A stretch of DNA of 64,000 nucleotides, from positions 7,653,956 through 7,717,955 of the forward strand of contig NC_051095.1 in assembly GCF_901709675.1 (NCBI RefSeq), given 5' to 3'. The DNA comes from Syngnathus acus. Taxonomy: Eukaryota; Chordata; Actinopteri; Syngnathiformes; Syngnathidae. Numbering within the stretch: the first letter of the stretch is position 1; the number at the start of each line of letters is the position of its first letter. The notes under the pieces were generated by a model, which was not told the DNA's origin, made no database searches, and worked only from the letters and a program-made list of their open reading frames with translations. This document shows positions 62,402 to 64,000 of this stretch, one piece after another. The position numbers were made by a program, and so were the translations under genes.

Positions 62402-63337
62402 TGGCATGCCCAAACTCTTGTTTTTTCCTTAAACCAGGGTCTCGCTTCCTGATGGCGTCGTTGTGCGCTGTAGTTTCTGCAGCCGTCCTTCTGTGTCCTT
62501 TACTCATCCATTCACCTTGTCTGATCGACCACAGCGACTTGCCTCCAAAGCCGAAGCTCATCGGCCACAGAGGCGCACCAATGGTGAGTGTGCGTCCTTG
62601 TGTGTTTTCCTAATGTCACAAGCGGAGCGAGCAAATAGAGTAGTACCTTTACTTACAAATGCCTATATGTACATACGTACCTTGCCTCGCAATTTTCATG
62701 CATCTACTTGCAAACCAAATTTCAACTTCGGAACCCCACCCCCACGTCTCCTTTGCTCGTTATTCCCCTGTTCGTTCCTCTTAACGCGTTAAGTAAAAAC
62801 AAGTACTGTCGTCAAGTATGTCTTCTAAGACTATGAATATGAAACTCAAAATCATAAAGGCATAGCAAATGTTGCCGAGCTCGCAACGGAGTACGGCCAG
62901 GGAGTACCGGCTTGTTTTCAATAAAAACACAAAGAAGACACTTTTGTGTTCGTCCATTTCCATCTTGGTATAAAGGTTTGAAAAATCAAAAATAAAACAG
63001 TTGTTTTGGTTTGCTGTGTGTTTCACATGGAGTAATAAGGCAAAAAGTGTAAAGTCCCTCACACATTATTTGCTTTTGCATTGATTCCTATGGGAAACGT
63101 TGCTTCTACACACAAACTTTCCTGCTTACAAACTCGATCGCAGCTCAGGTGTGAACCCGGCCCGTGTGTGGACGCACGTTGTGTGCCTTAGTGGAGCTTA
63201 TTTTTTATGTACGCGTTTTTCTTGTGTCTCACCACGTTTGGTGTTTGCGCTCAGCTGGCTCCCGAGAACACGATGATGTCATTCCGAAAGAGCCTTCAAT
63301 GCGGCGTGACGGCATTTGAGACAGACGTGCAGATCAG
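58374..63337 (+). CDS. gdpd2: GDPD2 (glycerophosphodiester phosphodiesterase domain protein 2, GDE3), 5' part
   Basis: Multi-pass membrane enzyme of the GDE2/3/6 group; the mammalian protein hydrolyses glycerophosphoinositol outside the cell. Coding exons: 58374-58451, 61206-61309, 61386-61479, 61653-61712, 61801-61899, 62006-62099, 62438-62583 and 63255-63337, all GT-AG with matching phases, 252 codons so far. Order: Cys-rich start (TTCCRGLYSCQW), five hydrophobic segments (FWFSFLTLITLLSV, WFMVLIIVSAVLTS, CLLVLSLLFISLG, FGAVGSLVLLSPF, LMASLCAVVSAAVLL), then the catalytic domain start KLIGHRGAPM, LAPENTMMSF and FETDV, with the catalytic His-Arg and metal-binding Glu/Asp intact. Remaining exons are off the right edge. 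Synteny with dlg3 and pdzd11 favours gdpd2 over gdpd4 or gdpd5. Confidence 0.95.
58823..59178. mobile_element. Tigger-like MITE 3
   Basis: Left end TACAGTATTCCCTCGTTTAT, right end reversed TACAGTGATCCCTCGCTACT. 356 bp, TA-bounded, same family as 36746-37182. Confidence 0.82.
60068..60442 (+). repeat. near-complete L2-like/SINE-like repeat with ATGG tail
   Basis: Most complete copy in the window. The head is GGCGCACTGGTTAGCACGTC; the middle has the ATGTTCTCCCCGTGC and GGGTTTTCTTCAGG motifs; the 3' end has GGGATAGGCTCCAGC, AAGCGGTATAGAAAATTGAT and GGATGGATGG. It sits inside gdpd2 intron 1. Confidence 0.8.
60948..60993. repeat. (CATT)n microsatellite
   Basis: About 11 CATT units in gdpd2 intron 1. 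Confidence 0.95.
61206..61309 (+). CDS. gdpd2: gdpd2 exon 2, first membrane segment
   Basis: 104 nt, acceptor TTTAG, donor GTAAGC, encodes SACFWFSFLTLITLLSVCWM, then YICLVTSNDREDVN and part of Trp. Confidence 0.93.
61386..61479 (+). CDS. gdpd2: gdpd2 exon 3, second membrane segment
   Basis: 94 nt, acceptor TATAG, donor GTGAGA; KGFIKLKRWVNWFMVLIIV, then SAVLTSYCVLLL. Confidence 0.95.
61653..61712 (+). CDS. gdpd2: gdpd2 exon 4
   Basis: 60 nt, phase 0 to phase 0: LFALFQVALREPLNLHWLHK. The human counterpart also ends in LHK. Confidence 0.94.
61801..61899 (+). CDS. gdpd2: gdpd2 exon 5, third membrane segment
   Basis: 99 nt, phase 0 to phase 0: CLLVLSLLFISLGIIGISLQ, then WMREWPTVPLSLQ. Confidence 0.95.
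62006..62099 (+). CDS. gdpd2: gdpd2 exon 6, fourth membrane segment
   Basis: 94 nt, acceptor GGAAG, donor GTATGC; ATAPFLQFGAVGSLVLLSPF, then VFEGFHMAKSK and one base. The human protein has ATAPFL at the same point. Confidence 0.93.
62438..62583 (+). CDS. gdpd2: gdpd2 exon 7, fifth membrane segment and start of catalytic domain
   Basis: 146 nt, acceptor ACCAG, donor GTGAGT; SRFLMASLCAVVSAAVLLC, SPCLIDHSDLPPKPKLIG and HRGAPM. HRGA carries the catalytic His. Confidence 0.96.
63255..63337 (+). CDS. gdpd2: gdpd2 exon 8, catalytic domain
   Basis: 83 nt, acceptor CTCAG, donor GTACTG; LAPENTMMSFRKSLQCGVTA, then FETDVQI. PENT and the E-x-D pair are GDPD active-site motifs. Confidence 0.96.
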
Positions 63338-64000
63338 GTACTGGCCAGCAAAGCGTAGGTCATTATTTCTTTGTGTCATTTGAAGTCATGTTTACTTAAC
63401 ACTTTTTCTTCTTTTCTTTTTTAACATAAAATATTTCAGACATTTTATGTTATACGAACTTTTTCTACAAACGGCAAAAAGTATTTAGATTTTTTTTGTA
63501 AGTAAATTAAATCCGTTTGTATTCTATTAATGGAAAACGTATGCCTGACACATGTACAGCTAACTTTATTATGACTTTTTTGTTTTTTGTTTTTTTTTAA
63601 TTCCATTGTATTCAAAAATGTGCTTAACATTTTAATTTGATGCGACTCTTTTCCCCCCCTTTCTAAACGTGCTCGCTTTAAAGTTTACACTGTGCAATAT
63701 CATTGGAATTGTAAACATTCGGCGCTAATCCGATTATTACTGCTGACACCCTGCCATTTTGTTTTGCCATTGTTTTTTATTTCATCTTGTGTACATTGCC
63801 TTTCCCTTTCTTTTCTGCAATATTCATTGTCTAAAATTGCTCTTTTTAAGAATATTATAATGTCACAGTGGAAGGAGACTAACAAAGTAAAAAAAAGTAA
63901 TTGCTCAGTTCCATCGTTGTGTTTTTATTGTGCATATGTCAAATGAACATCTTGAATGTAACTTGTGCCGATTCGCACTGACGCATTGTTCTTATTTGTT
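63338..64000 (+). other. gdpd2 intron, right edge of window
   Basis: AT-rich, no exon with GDPD similarity seen. The next exon should encode the segment after FETDVQIS. Confidence 0.55.

Overview
This is nuclear DNA from a vertebrate, almost certainly a ray-finned (teleost) fish. Short coding exons with GT-AG boundaries are spread through AT-rich introns. The repeats are typical of fish: a tRNA-derived SINE, an L2-like tail ending in (ATGG)n, Tc1, hAT and Tigger-type elements, and long CA, CT and ATGG microsatellites. Nothing prokaryotic, no CRISPR array and no rRNA was seen.

Layout. Positions 637-37520 hold the 5' half of dlg3 (SAP102) on the minus strand; the gene runs off the left edge after PDZ2. 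Two promoters feed the same PDZ exons. One uses a SAP102-type first exon (17846-18235). The other lies 19 kb upstream and starts an L27-domain form (37505-37520, 35260-35391, 29397-29488, 26575-26715). Both join, in phase 0, either the 18-codon I1 cassette exon (3439-3492) or the PDZ1 exons directly.

Positions 38.5-51.5 kb hold two tandem, same-strand copies of an Ig-domain gene that I do not recognise. Copy A (38525-41723) has three Ig-like domains and a GPI-like tail. Copy B (49839-51277) has two and ends without the tail. Between them is a transposon-rich spacer: a truncated SINE that seeded a 34-bp minisatellite, a Tc1 relic split by two hAT insertions, a 77-bp minisatellite and a ZBED-type hAT relic.

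Positions 53097-55783 hold a complete pdzd11 (minus strand, 5 coding exons, 142 aa). Positions 58374-63337 hold the 5' half of gdpd2 (plus strand, 8 coding exons as far as the start of the phosphodiesterase domain), which runs off the right edge. dlg3, pdzd11 and gdpd2 are neighbours on human Xq13.1, so this is a conserved block with local rearrangement.

Function. dlg3 and pdzd11 encode PDZ scaffolds acting at synapses and at the basolateral membrane. gdpd2 encodes a multi-pass membrane phosphodiesterase. They are linked by ancestry of the chromosome block, not by an operon-like arrangement. The most novel points are the L27 form of dlg3, the Ig gene pair with unusual cysteines and a lost anchor, and a perfect 32-bp hairpin whose loop carries hammerhead-like boxes.
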